Source of the DNA: Patescibacteria group bacterium UBA918
Lineage (GTDB): Bacteria; Patescibacteriota; Minisyncoccia; Phycocordibacterales; UBA918
Assembly (NCBI GenBank): GCA_002293845.1
Contig: DBEA01000013.1
Coordinates: 1-14,929, forward strand
DNA: 14,929 bases
Direction: 5' to 3'
The position numbers and the translations under genes are program-made. Position 1 is the first letter of the stretch. Each line of letters begins with the position of its first letter. Shown here one piece after another: positions 1 through 8,057 of the stretch. The notes under the pieces were generated by a model. The model saw only the letters and a list, made by a program, of their open reading frames with translations, made no database searches and had not been told where the DNA came from.

Positions 1-1
1 G

Positions 2-32
2 AAAAGCGGCGGGCCGAAGGCCCGCCGCTTTT
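2..32 (-). terminator. Rho-independent terminator of rpoBC
   Basis: A perfect 14-bp inverted repeat (2-15 against 19-32) with a 3-nt loop, GC-rich in the core and flanked by A4 and T4. Read on the minus strand it begins about 25 nt after the rpoC stop and its 3' arm ends in four U. The flanking A and T runs make it symmetrical, so it could also stop transcription arriving from the other side. It most likely ends the rpoB-rpoC transcript. Confidence 0.9.
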
Positions 33-57
33 CGTCGTGTATCTTCTGAATGAATTA

Positions 58-3000
58 TTATTCCTCAGAGACTTCTTTGACCATCTCGTTCTTCCTTGAG
101 CCCTTGAAACCGGAGCCGGCCGGGATCAAGCGACCGATAATGACGTTCTCCATAAGACCGGAGAGATTGTCCTCGCTTCCCTTCACTGCCGCATTGATAA
201 GAACGCGGGTGGTGTTTTGGAAGGAGGCGGCCGAGAGGAAGCTTTTGCGTGACAACGAGGTCTCGGTGATGCCCAAGATGAGTTTCTCTCCCTTGGCGAT
301 CTCTTTGCCTTCGGCCTTCATCTTCTTGTTGGCCTCGGCCAAGATCCATTCCTCGACCACGTCGCCGATGGCGAAGTGCGTGTCGCCGGCGTCCGTGATC
401 TTCACACGGCTCATCATCTGCTTGACGATGAGTTCGATGTGCTTGCGCGCGATCGTTACACCTTGGAGTTCGTAGATCTTGTTGATCTCGGAGATGATGT
501 AGTCCTGAGTGATCTCACGAGTGCCGTACTTGAACAGCTCCGGCAGGTGAGCGGAACCGTCGGTCATGAGTTGACCGGCGGTCACCTTCTCGCCGACAGA
601 GACAGTGACGACACGACGGTAACTGACTTCGTACTCCATATTGTCAGAAGTCTTCTTGGCGTACTTAGCGCCCTTCTCCGGAGCCACCACGATCACCTTC
701 TCTTTGCCTTCGCGGCGAATGTCGATGACGACACCGTCGGTCTTGGAGACCACGGCCGGAATCTTCGGCTGGCGCTTCTCGAACACTTCTTCGACGCGCG
801 GAAGACCCTGGGTTACGTCACCGCCCACCGAAGCGGCGCCACCGGCGTGCTTGGTGTTCATGGTGAGCTGGGTACCCGGTTCACCGATCGCCTGAGCGGC
901 GACGGTACCTACGGCCTCACCGATGTCGACGAGCTGGTTGGTCGTGAGATCGTGCCCATAGCATTGCTGACAGACACCGCGCAAAGTGGCGCAGGTCATC
1001 GGCGAACGTACCACTACCGACTCGCAGGTCGTGCCTTCAAGAGCGATAGCGTCACGACGAGACAATAGGTGACCCTTCTGGAATATGACGTTTCCCTTCT
1101 GGTCGACAGCATCCTCGGCGAGCACGCGGCCTTTGATCGCCTTCGAGAAAGCGATCTCGATACCGGAAGCCGATATACGGCTGATCTTGGTGCCGCTCTT
1201 AGTCTTACAATCGGTCTCGGTGACGATGGCGTCCTGAGCGACCACGAAGAGGCGACGAGTAAGATATCCGGCCTTAGCGGTCTGAAGAGCCGTGTCGGCT
1301 AGACCCTTACGAGAACCGTGAGTGGTGATGAAGTATTCGATCGGGGTCATGCCCTCTTTCATCGAAGACAATACCGGGAATTCGAGAGTTTCGCCTCGGG
1401 TGTTGACGATGAGACCCTTCATGCCGGCCATCTGGCCGATCTGTCCCAAAGAACCGCGGGCGCCGGACTTCCACATTTCGAAGGAAGAACCGTGCTGATC
1501 GAGGGTCTCTGGCAGGATGGTCTCGAGTTCGCTCTTGGCGCGGTGCCAAACCTCGACGATCATGCGGCGTCGCTCGTCGCGCGAAATGAGACCCTCGTCG
1601 TAGTTGGAGAATATCTCACGTTCGGAAGCACGGGCCTTCTCTATGATGGCCTGCTTTTCTTTAGGTACGACCACTTCGTCGATGCCCCAAGTGGTACCCG
1701 AAGCGGTGGCATACTTAAAGCCGAATTTCTTCAAGCGATCGACGATCGCCGGTACGGCGTCGGCTCCGCGGTCATCGATGATGTCGATGATGATGTTGAA
1801 CAGCGTCTTCTGGACCACGACATCGTTGATGAAAGAGTGGTCGGAAGGTAGCACGCTATTGAACAAAAGACGACCGACGGAAGTCTCGAAGAGCTTGTTT
1901 TCGAATTGCTTGTACTTAGGCGTGTCGGTAGCCAAGACCTTGATCTTGGCGCGGAAGTCGATGATGCCGTAATCGTAGGCGTTGATGGCGTCGTTCGGGC
2001 TGGCGAAGAACTTCCCTTCGCCCTTGGCACCGTCGATGATCTTGGTCATCCAGTAGGCCCCGAGCGCCATGTCGAGCAGCTTCTCGGAAACGACCGGCTC
2101 GGATGAACCCGGTTTCAGGATGTTCTTGTTGGCGGAAATGATCTCCCTAGCCTCGAGCTGAGCCTCCTCGGAGAGAGGCACGTGTACGGCCATTTGGTCG
2201 CCGTCGAAGTCGGCGTTGAAAGCGCGACAAACGAGCGGATGCACCTGGATGGCGTTACCTTCGATAAGAACCGGACGGAAGGCCTGGATACCCTGACGGT
2301 GCAGAGTTGGCGCGCGGTTCAAGAGCACATGCTTGTTGCGGATGACGTTTTCCAGAATAGCCCACACTTCGGGGACGCCGTCTTCGATGAGACGACCAGC
2401 ACCACGGATGTTGTAGGCCAACTCTTGCTTCAATAGCTCGGAGATGACGAACGGACGGAAAAGCTCAAGCGCCATATGCTTAGGAAGGCCGCACTGGTCG
2501 AGATCCAAGTCCGGACCGATGACGATCACCGAACGACCGGAGTAGTCGACGCGCTTACCGAGCAAGTTCTGACGGAAGTAGCCCTGCTTGGATTTGAGAT
2601 AGTCGGAAAGGGATTTCAAAGGACGGCGCTGAGCCTGACTCATCATAGAGTAGGCGCTGTTGCCGTGGCGGATCGAATTGTCGATCAAGGCGTCGACGGC
2701 TTCCTGCAGGATACGCTTCTCGTTCCTCAAGATCACGTCCGGAGCCATGATGTCGATCAACTTTTTCAAACGGTTGTTTCGGTTGATGACGCGGCGATAT
2801 AGGTCGTTTAGGTCGGACGACGCGTGGCGACCGCCTTCGAGCGCCACCATCGGACGCAAGGCCGGAGGGATCACCGGTAGACGAGTGAGAAACATCCATT
2901 CCGGGCGAACTCCAGAGTGCAACATGCCGCGCACGAGTCCCAGGCGCTTGTCGAGCTTGGCGCGCTCCATGGCACCGGCCTTCTCGCGCTCCTCCACCAA

Positions 3001-3744
3001 GCGAGTTTCGAGCTTGCCAAGATCGATGTTCTTGAAAAGCTCGTACACGCTCTCAGCGCCGATCTTGGCCTCGAAAAGGGTGCCGTATTTGATCGAGAAC
3101 TTATGATATTTGTTCTCGTCTAGAACGGTGCCTTGCTGAACGGAGTTGATCTCCTTTTTGACCTCGTCCAAGCGGTCCTTGAGTTCGGCCAGGGCCGATT
3201 CGTTCTTCAGCTCCTTGGCCTTGGCTTTGTATTCGGTCGATAGTTCGGCCAAAAGGCGTGAACGTTCTCCCTCCGAGACTTTGGTCACGATGTAGCCGGC
3301 GAAGTAGATGACCTTCTCGATGTCGGTGGCGGAAATGCCCAAGATGAGCGCGATACGGGACGGCACGCCGCGCAAGAACCAGATGTGAGACACCGGCACG
3401 CAAAGGTCGATATGTCCCATGCGCTCGCGGCGCACGATGGCGCGCGTCACTTCGACGCCGCACTTCTCGCAGACGATGCCCTTGTAGCGGATGCCACGGT
3501 ATTTCTTACAGGAACATTCGTAGTCTTCGACCGGGCCGAAGATGCGCTCGTCGAAGAGACCGTGCTTTTCCGGTCTCTGGGTGCGGTAGTTGATCGTCTC
3601 GGGCTTGGTCACCTCACCGTGAGACCACTCCAGAATGCGCTCGGGGCTGGCGAGCTTCAGGGCAACGCTCTCGAATTGTTCCGGAGCGCGTCGGCCCTTA
3701 GGTCCGAAGCCGCGGTCGCGGGAATTTGTCTTTGTAGTTTCCAT
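58..3744 (-). CDS. rpoC: DNA-directed RNA polymerase subunit beta'
   Basis: This is the largest catalytic subunit of RNA polymerase; it carries the Mg-binding active site. The product is 1228 aa, against about 1400 in E. coli, which fits the lack of lineage-specific insertions. An N-terminal zinc site is visible (C77, C79, C92, C95). The catalytic loop NADFDGDQMAVH has its three aspartates at D512, D514 and D516. The second zinc site is complete at C907, C918, C925 and C928. The trigger-loop region shows AGYLTRRLFVVAQD, and QAIGEPGTQLTM is present near residue 950. The ATG at 3742-3744 is the natural start; no Shine-Dalgarno precedes it. It starts 20 nt after the rpoB stop, so the two are co-transcribed and possibly coupled. 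The 3' end is followed closely by a strong terminator. No frameshift or missing key residue was seen. Confidence 0.98.
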   Translation of the reverse strand: METTKTNSRDRGFGPKGRRAPEQFESVALKLASPERILEWSHGEVTKPETINYRTQRPEKHGLFDERIFGPVEDYECSCKKYRGIRYKGIVCEKCGVEVTRAIVRRERMGHIDLCVPVSHIWFLRGVPSRIALILGISATDIEKVIYFAGYIVTKVSEGERSRLLAELSTEYKAKAKELKNESALAELKDRLDEVKKEINSVQQGTVLDENKYHKFSIKYGTLFEAKIGAESVYELFKNIDLGKLETRLVEEREKAGAMERAKLDKRLGLVRGMLHSGVRPEWMFLTRLPVIPPALRPMVALEGGRHASSDLNDLYRRVINRNNRLKKLIDIMAPDVILRNEKRILQEAVDALIDNSIRHGNSAYSMMSQAQRRPLKSLSDYLKSKQGYFRQNLLGKRVDYSGRSVIVIGPDLDLDQCGLPKHMALELFRPFVISELLKQELAYNIRGAGRLIEDGVPEVWAILENVIRNKHVLLNRAPTLHRQGIQAFRPVLIEGNAIQVHPLVCRAFNADFDGDQMAVHVPLSEEAQLEAREIISANKNILKPGSSEPVVSEKLLDMALGAYWMTKIIDGAKGEGKFFASPNDAINAYDYGIIDFRAKIKVLATDTPKYKQFENKLFETSVGRLLFNSVLPSDHSFINDVVVQKTLFNIIIDIIDDRGADAVPAIVDRLKKFGFKYATASGTTWGIDEVVVPKEKQAIIEKARASEREIFSNYDEGLISRDERRRMIVEVWHRAKSELETILPETLDQHGSSFEMWKSGARGSLGQIGQMAGMKGLIVNTRGETLEFPVLSSMKEGMTPIEYFITTHGSRKGLADTALQTAKAGYLTRRLFVVAQDAIVTETDCKTKSGTKISRISASGIEIAFSKAIKGRVLAEDAVDQKGNVIFQKGHLLSRRDAIALEGTTCESVVVRSPMTCATLRGVCQQCYGHDLTTNQLVDIGEAVGTVAAQAIGEPGTQLTMNTKHAGGAASVGGDVTQGLPRVEEVFEKRQPKIPAVVSKTDGVVIDIRREGKEKVIVVAPEKGAKYAKKTSDNMEYEVSYRRVVTVSVGEKVTAGQLMTDGSAHLPELFKYGTREITQDYIISEINKIYELQGVTIARKHIELIVKQMMSRVKITDAGDTHFAIGDVVEEWILAEANKKMKAEGKEIAKGEKLILGITETSLSRKSFLSAASFQNTTRVLINAAVKGSEDNLSGLMENVIIGRLIPAGSGFKGSRKNEMVKEVSEE

Positions 3745-3764
3745 AATGATTATTGGTGAGGCGA

Positions 3765-6700
3765 TTAATTCTCGAGAGAGCTACCCTTTTTAAGGTCGAC
3801 GTCGAGCGACAGACCCCGCAACTGATTGACGAGCACGTTGAACGCGGCCGGCGTGTGCGGATGACTGATACGTTCGCCGCGGACGATGGCGTCGAAGGCG
3901 GCGGAGCGTCCGACGATGTCGTCGGACTTGATAGTGAGCATTTCGCGCAGAGTATAGGCGGCGCCATATCCGAGGAGCGCCCACACTTCCATCTCTCCGA
4001 AGCGTTGGCCGCCGATCTGAGCTTTACCACCAAGCGGCTGTTGCGTGATCAAGGAGTATGGACCGATGGAACGCATGTGGATCTTGTCTTCCACCATGTG
4101 ATGGAGTTTCAAGATGTACATGTAGCCGACGGCGGTCTTCTTGGCGAACTCCTCGCCGGTGCGGCCGTCGCGAAGTTGGATCTTGCCGTCTTCGGGCAAT
4201 CCGGCGGCCCGCAATTCGGCCTTGACGTCCTCTTCGGTGGCTCCGGAGAACGGGGGCACCACGGCCTGATAGCCCAAGGTGTTAGCGGCCATACCTAGGT
4301 GAAGCTCGAGAATCTGGCCGAGGTTCATACGCGAAGGCACGCCGAGCGGGGTCAGGAGTACGTCGATCGGGCGCCCATCTTCGGTGAAAGGCATGTCCTC
4401 CTCCGGCAAAATGCGGGAGATGACGCCCTTGTTGCCGTGGCGACCGGCGAGTTTGTCGCCGACCGAAACGTTACGAACTTGAGCCACAGTGACATGGATA
4501 CGCTTGATGACGCCGCTTTCGAGCTGGTCGCCAGCCTCGCGCGAAAACACTTTGATGCCGATGACGCGACCGCGCTTACCGGCCTCGAGCCGCAAGCTGG
4601 TGTCCTTCACGTCCTTGGCCTTTTCGCCGAAGATAGAGCGCAAGAGGCGCTCTTCAGGTGAGAGCTGAGTCTCGCCCTTCGGAGTGACTTTACCGACTAG
4701 GATGTCGCCGGGACGTACCTCGGCGCCGATACGAATGATGCCGTTCTCGTCGAGGTTGCGAAGTTTGACTTCGGATACGTTAGGAATGTCCGGAGTGGTG
4801 ACTTCCGGACCGAGTTTGGTGTCGCGAACGGCCGCCTCGAACTCTTCGATGTGGATGGTCGAGAATTTACTCTCCTTCACCAAACGTTCGGAGATGACGA
4901 TGGCGTCTTCGTAGTTAGCGCCGGACCAGCTCATGAAAGCGACCAAAGCGTTCTGACCTACGGCGATCTGGCCATGATCGGTCGAGGAAGTGTCGGCCAA
5001 AAGACCGCCACGCTTGACCTTGTCGCCGAGCGATACTACCGGTCGGTGATAGAAAGCGGAGAAATCGTTAGTGCGCTCGAAAGTGGTAAGGCGATATTCT
5101 CGCTTCTTACCCTCCTTGTTCTTAACGACGATTTTCTTTGCGTCGACGCCTACGACCTCCCCTGCCTCGTGAGCGATGACCACGCGAGCGGTGTCGGTGG
5201 CTACCATCTTCTCGATGCCGGTCGATACCAACGGCGCGTCGGGAATGAGACATGGGGTGGCCTGCTTCTGCATGTTCGAACCCATAAGGGTACGGTTGGC
5301 GTCGTCGTGGTTCAGGAACGGAATCATCGACGTGGCGACGGAGAACGCCTGGTTCGTGGCGACATCCATCAGGTCCACCTTGGATCTAGGTACAGAGCGA
5401 GGCTCGCCGTTCTTGCGGGCTTCGACCATTTCATCCTTGATCCGACCTTTGTCATCGATGACTACGGCGGCATGAGCGATGTTGTACTGCTCCTCTTCAT
5501 GAGCGTTGAGATATACGATCTCGCCGGTCACCACACCCTTCTCGACTTTAGCGTACGGGGTTTCGATGATGCCGAAACGATTCACGCGCGAGTACATCGA
5601 CAGACGCAGGATCAAACCGATGTTCGGTCCCTCCGGCGTGTGTATCGGACAAAGTCGTCCGTAATGCGAAGGGTGCACGTCGCGCACCTCGAAACCGGCG
5701 CGTTCGCGCGTCAGACCTCCCGGACCGAGAGCGGAGAGGGTTCTGAGACCCTCGAGCTCCGCCAAGATGTTCTGTTGAGGCATGAACTGCGACAGCTGGT
5801 TCGTGGTGAAAAATTCTTTGATCGCGGCCTGAAGCGGGCGAGGATTGATGATCTGCATCGGCAAAGTGGTCTCTGCCTCGATAGTGGACATTCGGTCCTG
5901 GATGTTGCGCTTCATACGGGTCATGCCGACGCGGACGCGCTGAAGCATCATCTCACCGAAGTAGCGGACGCGGCGGAAGCCAAGGTGATCGATGTCGTCA
6001 GGCAGAGCCCCGGGGATGTGGTTCTGCTCGAGAATATGAGTGAGGATGATGCGTAGGTCGTCGATCGAAACGGTGCGTGCGTCGGTCGCCTTCTTGTCGA
6101 TCGGACGTCCGAAGCGCTCGTTAAAGTGATGACGACCGATTTCGGAAAGGTCGTAACGTTCAGGAGCGAAAATGGAGTCGACGAATTCACGAGCGTTTTC
6201 GACGGTCGCTAGGTCGCCATCACGAAGGCGTTTGTATATCTCTATATATGAATCATCGGTGGTTTTAGCCGGGTCTTTAGCCAAGGTGGTCTTGATGCAC
6301 TCTTCGCCATGAGCGACACCTTTCAGCAATTTGACCATTTCAGCCTCGCTTTCGGCCCCTAATACACGTAGGAGAGAGGTCACGGGGAACTTCTTTTTAC
6401 GATCGATCTTGACGTAGATGCAGCCGTCGGCCTCGGACTCGATCTCCACCCACGCACCGCGGGCCGGAATGATCTTAGCGCCGAAATGAGCCTTACCTTT
6501 GCTTTCTTCGGCAGTGAAGAAAATGCCATAAGAACGAGCCAGCTGAGGCACGATCACGCGTTCGACGCCGTTGATGATGAACGTTCCGTGCTCGGTCATT
6601 ACCGGGATGTCGGCGAGAAAGATCTCCTGCTCCTTGTCGCTGTCGAGGGTCTTGTTCTTGAGGACAATAGTGGCGCGGAGCGGGGCGTCGTAGGTTTGCT

Positions 6701-6977
6701 TGTTTTCTTTAGCCAGCTCCGGGGTGGTCTTTGGTTCGCCCACTTCATAGTTTTTGAACACCAACTCGAATTTCTTTTCCGAGTAGTCGGTGATAGGAGA
6801 AAACTCTTTGAACACCTCTTTGAGACCCTCATCCTTAAACCACTGGTGCGAAAGAAGTTGCGGCTCGATCAAGTTCGGCACCGACACCATCGGTCCGCGG
6901 AACTTCGAAAACATCTTCGCTGGCAGGCTGCCGACCGGCACGCGCTCGTGCACGACGCTTTTCATCTGTTTATCCAT
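3765..6977 (-). CDS. rpoB: DNA-directed RNA polymerase subunit beta
   Basis: The second catalytic subunit of RNA polymerase, about 1070 aa from the chosen ATG at 6975-6977 (MDKQMKSV). The length suggests that the large insertion found in E. coli beta (about 115 aa between residues 225 and 350) is absent. Near the N-terminus GTFIINGVERVIVPQLARS is conserved. The fork/rifampicin region (residues about 394-440) contains SALGPGGLTRERAGFEVRDV and CPIHTPEGPNIGL. The active-site segment DKLAGRHGNKGV is at 841-852, with the conserved lysines K842 and K850. Several residues of the rifampicin pocket differ from the usual ones (see findings). The open frame extends upstream to a GTG at 7043, but those 22 residues do not resemble RpoB and overlap a leader hairpin. 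An in-frame ATG at 6963-6965 is a second possible start. No Shine-Dalgarno is visible at either ATG. rpoC follows 20 nt downstream. Confidence 0.97.
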   Translation of the reverse strand: MDKQMKSVVHERVPVGSLPAKMFSKFRGPMVSVPNLIEPQLLSHQWFKDEGLKEVFKEFSPITDYSEKKFELVFKNYEVGEPKTTPELAKENKQTYDAPLRATIVLKNKTLDSDKEQEIFLADIPVMTEHGTFIINGVERVIVPQLARSYGIFFTAEESKGKAHFGAKIIPARGAWVEIESEADGCIYVKIDRKKKFPVTSLLRVLGAESEAEMVKLLKGVAHGEECIKTTLAKDPAKTTDDSYIEIYKRLRDGDLATVENAREFVDSIFAPERYDLSEIGRHHFNERFGRPIDKKATDARTVSIDDLRIILTHILEQNHIPGALPDDIDHLGFRRVRYFGEMMLQRVRVGMTRMKRNIQDRMSTIEAETTLPMQIINPRPLQAAIKEFFTTNQLSQFMPQQNILAELEGLRTLSALGPGGLTRERAGFEVRDVHPSHYGRLCPIHTPEGPNIGLILRLSMYSRVNRFGIIETPYAKVEKGVVTGEIVYLNAHEEEQYNIAHAAVVIDDKGRIKDEMVEARKNGEPRSVPRSKVDLMDVATNQAFSVATSMIPFLNHDDANRTLMGSNMQKQATPCLIPDAPLVSTGIEKMVATDTARVVIAHEAGEVVGVDAKKIVVKNKEGKKREYRLTTFERTNDFSAFYHRPVVSLGDKVKRGGLLADTSSTDHGQIAVGQNALVAFMSWSGANYEDAIVISERLVKESKFSTIHIEEFEAAVRDTKLGPEVTTPDIPNVSEVKLRNLDENGIIRIGAEVRPGDILVGKVTPKGETQLSPEERLLRSIFGEKAKDVKDTSLRLEAGKRGRVIGIKVFSREAGDQLESGVIKRIHVTVAQVRNVSVGDKLAGRHGNKGVISRILPEEDMPFTEDGRPIDVLLTPLGVPSRMNLGQILELHLGMAANTLGYQAVVPPFSGATEEDVKAELRAAGLPEDGKIQLRDGRTGEEFAKKTAVGYMYILKLHHMVEDKIHMRSIGPYSLITQQPLGGKAQIGGQRFGEMEVWALLGYGAAYTLREMLTIKSDDIVGRSAAFDAIVRGERISHPHTPAAFNVLVNQLRGLSLDVDLKKGSSLEN

Positions 6978-6997
6978 ACTGAATAGGTTATAGCGTT

Positions 6998-7040
6998 CAG
7001 GGCTTAGGTGCTGGTGAAGGGAGAAGCACCCTAAACCCTG
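6998..7040 (-). promoter_or_regulatory. Leader hairpin just upstream of rpoB
   Basis: As minus-strand RNA, positions 7040-7025 pair with 7012-6998. This gives a 15-bp stem with one bulged base and one G-U wobble around a 12-nt loop. The opposite strand would have a C-A mismatch where the minus RNA has G-U, so pairing is better in the rpoB sense direction. The hairpin ends 20 nt before the rpoB ATG. No U-tract follows, so it is not an intrinsic terminator. It could be an attenuation or translation-control element, or a DNA operator. The role is inferred only from position and pairing. Confidence 0.55.
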
Positions 7041-7060
7041 CACGTTAACCCCTAAACCCT
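7029..7060. repeat. 11-bp direct repeat CCCTAAACCCT in the rpoB leader
   Basis: The sequence CCCTAAACCCT occurs at 7029-7039 and again at 7050-7060, 21 bp apart (about two helical turns), with the palindrome GTTAAC between the copies. On the minus RNA both copies read AGGGTTTAGGG. Either one can pair with the downstream arm CCTAAGCCCT (6999-7008), so the two copies would compete for the same partner. As DNA, the helical spacing would also suit two binding sites for a dimeric regulator. Confidence 0.6.
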
Positions 7061-7240
7061 AGCTTGCAACACGCAAAATACGGCAATTTCTTGCCGTTTC
7101 TCCAATATTTGCGGTTACTTTATTAAAATTTGCATCACACCCCCGTGTTTATGCTCTTAGAGGCTTGGTGGCTGTCTACCGCAACACAATCACCGCCAAA
7201 CCGCAAGTGGATAAACCTTAGCAGAAAAATCAGTTTCCCG

Positions 7241-7268
7241 CAAGCCCTTTTTGGGGATAAAAAGCTTG
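7241..7268 (-). terminator. Possible weak terminator after trmD
   Basis: On the minus strand, 1 nt after the trmD stop, CAAGCTTTTT can pair with AAAAAGGGCTTG (10 bp including two G-U pairs, 8-nt loop). The stem is AT-rich and no U-run follows at once; a T5 run comes about 11 nt later. It may reduce read-through into rpoB, but it is far weaker than the terminators at 2-32 and 11081-11113. Confidence 0.35.
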
Positions 7269-7269
7269 A

Positions 7270-7941
7270 CTACCCTTGATCACCCCTTCTCGTGTCTATG
7301 GCCTTATGATCACCACTTAGGAAGACTGCCGGTACGGCATGATTTTTGCCCCTATATTTGATCATTTCTGGACGGGTATACATTTCGCCGCTTGAGACGC
7401 GCTTATCTTCAAGAGACTCTTGCGTGCCGAGTACTCCCGGTACCTCGCGGGCGACGGCATCAAGGATCGTCAAAGCCGGTAATTCCCCTCCGGTCAGAAC
7501 ATAATCTCCTACCGATACCTCATCGGCTTTCAAAATTTTTTTGACCCGAGCGTCGATCCCTTCGTAGCGACCGCTGATCAAAACCACATGCTCATACTTC
7601 CCCGCCAATTCCTTGGCCATTTGTTGACTAAAGGTGGCTCCACGCGGTGACATGATGAGAGTCTTCACTTTCCCTTTCTTCCTACCCACCGCTTTCTCCC
7701 AAGCTTTCAAGATCGGCTCGGCCTTCATCACCATGCCCGGTCCGCCGCCGTACGGCCTATCGTCGGCCTTGTGATGTTTATCGATCGTAAAGTCGCGCGG
7801 ATTGTAGTAATTGACACTGATCTTCTTGCCGCGCACCTTAGCCCCCTTCCCCTTTTCGGTCTTCTGAGCGCGCCCCAAAACACTGGCGTCGGTATACGCT
7901 TTGCAGACTTCAGGGAAGAGTGTGATGAGGTGGAAGTTCAT
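7270..7941 (-). CDS. trmD: tRNA (guanine-N1-)-methyltransferase TrmD
   Basis: It transfers methyl from S-adenosylmethionine to N1 of G37 in tRNAs, which prevents +1 frameshifting. The 223-aa product starts MNFHLITLFPE, the family's usual beginning. DDRPYGGGPGM lies at 60-70. The SAM-binding trefoil-knot segments are LISGRYEGIDARV (121-133) and SVGDYVLTGGELPAL (143-157). R165 and D179 align with the catalytic Arg154 and Asp169 of characterised TrmD. The C-terminal domain is reduced: YTRP and LSGDH are present, but the protein ends about 15 residues later, while E. coli TrmD is about 255 aa. It belongs to the rpsP cluster, although rimM is not between khpA and trmD. The ATG at 7939-7941 has no Shine-Dalgarno. 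A TATACT hexamer at 7948-7953 lies 6 nt upstream, so a nearly leaderless transcript is possible. Confidence 0.96.
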   Translation of the reverse strand: MNFHLITLFPEVCKAYTDASVLGRAQKTEKGKGAKVRGKKISVNYYNPRDFTIDKHHKADDRPYGGGPGMVMKAEPILKAWEKAVGRKKGKVKTLIMSPRGATFSQQMAKELAGKYEHVVLISGRYEGIDARVKKILKADEVSVGDYVLTGGELPALTILDAVAREVPGVLGTQESLEDKRVSSGEMYTRPEMIKYRGKNHAVPAVFLSGDHKAIDTRRGDQG

Positions 7942-7966
7942 GGTTCGAGTATATAGTATGTAGCGC

Positions 7967-8057
7967 TTAGTATATAGGCTGCGGCGAAAACTAGAAATGG
8001 GTCAGAGTAAGGCTCTGACCCATTTCTATATACCATATACCAGTACCTATATACTAA
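7967..8057. repeat. Outer 12-bp inverted repeat framing the trmD-khpA spacer
   Basis: TTAGTATATAGG at 7967-7978 is the exact reverse complement of 8046-8057. The pair encloses the central palindrome at 7992-8028. A direct copy of AGTATATAG is also found at 7948-7956. The right arm includes the khpA stop codon. The nested arrangement, outer AT-rich arms around an inner GC-richer hairpin, resembles a small non-autonomous palindromic element, though AT-rich arms can also recur by chance. Confidence 0.5.
7992..8028. repeat. REP-like palindrome (GGGTCAGAG...CTCTGACCC)
   Basis: A perfect 16-bp inverted repeat (7992-8007 against 8013-8028) with a 5-nt loop lies in the khpA-trmD gap. The core TGGGTCAGAG/CTCTGACCCA resembles, from memory, the ends and REP palindromes associated with Y1-type (IS200-like, RAYT) transposases in many bacteria. 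No transposase is present here. On the minus strand CTAGTTTT follows the stem, so it might also act as a weak terminator or processing hairpin between khpA and trmD. Confidence 0.65.

Larger units (their letters stand above)
6978..7269 (-). other. rpoB upstream/leader region (non-coding, 292 nt)
   Basis: This gap between trmD and rpoB is the longest non-coding stretch in the window. It must hold the rpoBC control region unless transcription reads through from trmD. I see no convincing -35/-10 pair. A TATAAC hexamer (plus 6987-6992, read on minus) lies 9 nt before the rpoB ATG but has no recognisable -35. A perfect 6-bp hairpin with a 4-nt loop lies at 7081-7096. Two 8-of-9 matches to the DnaA box TTATNCACA, both read on the minus strand, are at 7206-7214 and 7252-7260. 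The leader repeats and hairpin are listed separately. Confidence 0.6.

Noticed and set aside
4851..6056. 401-aa open frame on the plus strand, antisense to rpoB
   Set aside because: It lies wholly within a clear rpoB, its translation resembles no protein family, and GC-rich coding DNA often leaves long antisense frames. The other plus-strand frames over rpoB and rpoC are rejected for the same reason.
6978..7043. GTG start giving a longer RpoB
   Set aside because: The extra 22 residues do not match the RpoB N-terminus, and they overlap the leader hairpin; the ATG at 6975-6977 aligns better.
7029..7060. Telomere-like CCCTAAA repeat
   Set aside because: Only two imperfectly spaced copies in a bacterial core-gene region; the pairing with 6998-7008 explains them better than any telomeric origin.
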